From positions 1 through 5,519 of the forward strand of contig JAUYPK010000056.1 of the NCBI GenBank assembly GCA_030697615.1: a stretch of DNA of 5,519 nt, given 5' to 3'. The stretch is from Microcaldota archaeon (lineage in GTDB: Archaea > Micrarchaeota > Micrarchaeia > Norongarragalinales > UBA8480). Position 1 is the stretch's first letter; each line of letters starts with the position of its first letter. Below are positions 5,392-5,519 of this stretch, one piece after another. Made by a program: the position numbers and the translations under genes. Below the pieces are notes generated by a model, which was given only the letters and a program-made list of their open reading frames with translations, was not told the DNA's origin and did not search any database.

Positions 5392-5519
5392 TTTTTCACT
5401 TCCAATATATGCAACGTGTGATATTCTGGCACAGTTGGCTGGTCAAAGCCAAGATGAACGAGCTTGCGCTGCACTAGCCCATGCTTTGCAAATACTTTTT
5501 TCCACTCTTCAGGCGTGCA
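5388..5519 (-). CDS. C-terminal fragment of a protein, possibly a SAM-dependent methyltransferase
   Basis: An uninterrupted 43-codon frame enters from the right window edge and ends with TGA at 5390-5388, overlapping the yjbQ ATG by ATGA. The peptide begins CTPEEWKKVFAKHGLVQRKL and ends HTLHILEVKK. A T-P-E-E-W-K-x-x-F-x-x-x-G-L segment followed by a short strand rich in aliphatic and basic residues resembles the last helix and strand of class I SAM-dependent methyltransferases. The nucleotide-binding part is outside the window, so this product name is a weak inference; the reading frame itself is well supported by the overlap and downstream gene spacing. It is the first visible gene of the operon. 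Confidence 0.7.
   Translation of the reverse strand, partial: CTPEEWKKVFAKHGLVQRKLVHLGFDQPTVPEYHTLHILEVKK
5396..5403 (-). promoter_or_regulatory. Ribosome binding site GGAAGTGA for yjbQ
   Basis: GGAAGTGA on minus matches GGAGGTGA at 7 of 8 positions and lies 4 bases before the ATG at 5391, inside the last codons of the upstream gene. This supports translational coupling. Confidence 0.65.

Overview
The window looks like a piece of a small-genome archaeon, most likely a DPANN lineage (phylum not resolved). The evidence is a HisRS of the archaeal/eukaryotic motif type, BRE/TATA-like promoters, Shine-Dalgarno sites matching the archaeal 16S tail (GGTGAT, GGAAGTGA), stop/start overlaps of 4 bp, and a coiled-coil plus winged-helix protein of a kind I associate with DPANN genomes. 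The organism call is inference; no ribosomal RNA is present.

Plus strand, left part: the 3' part of a tRNA (T arm and acceptor strand, about 1-26) is followed by a T6 run inside a perfect 12-bp hairpin, then hisS (histidyl-tRNA synthetase, 110-1471). Eight bases later comes a YgjP/DUF45-type zinc metallopeptidase (1480-2259), whose first ~25 codons contain a 13/14-bp inverted repeat. This gene converges with the next one, and the two stop codons overlap in the four bases CTAA at 2256-2259.

Minus strand, middle: 2256-3704 encodes a protein with a C-terminal PEP-utilizing-enzyme swivelling (phosphohistidine) domain but no ATP-grasp domain. Upstream of it lies a 281-bp gene-free stretch (3705-3985) that does not look like plain spacer. 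It has two perfectly abutting long hairpins, a third 7-bp hairpin, and three copies of the 9-mer GTTTGGTGG, each able to close a small hairpin that puts GGTGG in the loop. It is bounded by TATA-like elements on both sides and is my best candidate for an undescribed RNA, either an independent ncRNA or a long structured leader of the PEP-domain gene. The transcribed strand is not settled.

Minus strand, right part: 3986-4429 encodes the coiled-coil/winged-helix protein, preceded by the clearest promoter in the window (AAAAGC-TTTATATA). A tightly packed operon, read right to left, follows: a C-terminal fragment (5388-5519, possibly a methyltransferase), yjbQ (4954-5391), and a small cupin (4571-4957). 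They are joined by ATGA and GTGA overlaps and each internal start has a good Shine-Dalgarno site, so they are probably translationally coupled. What these three do together is not evident from sequence.
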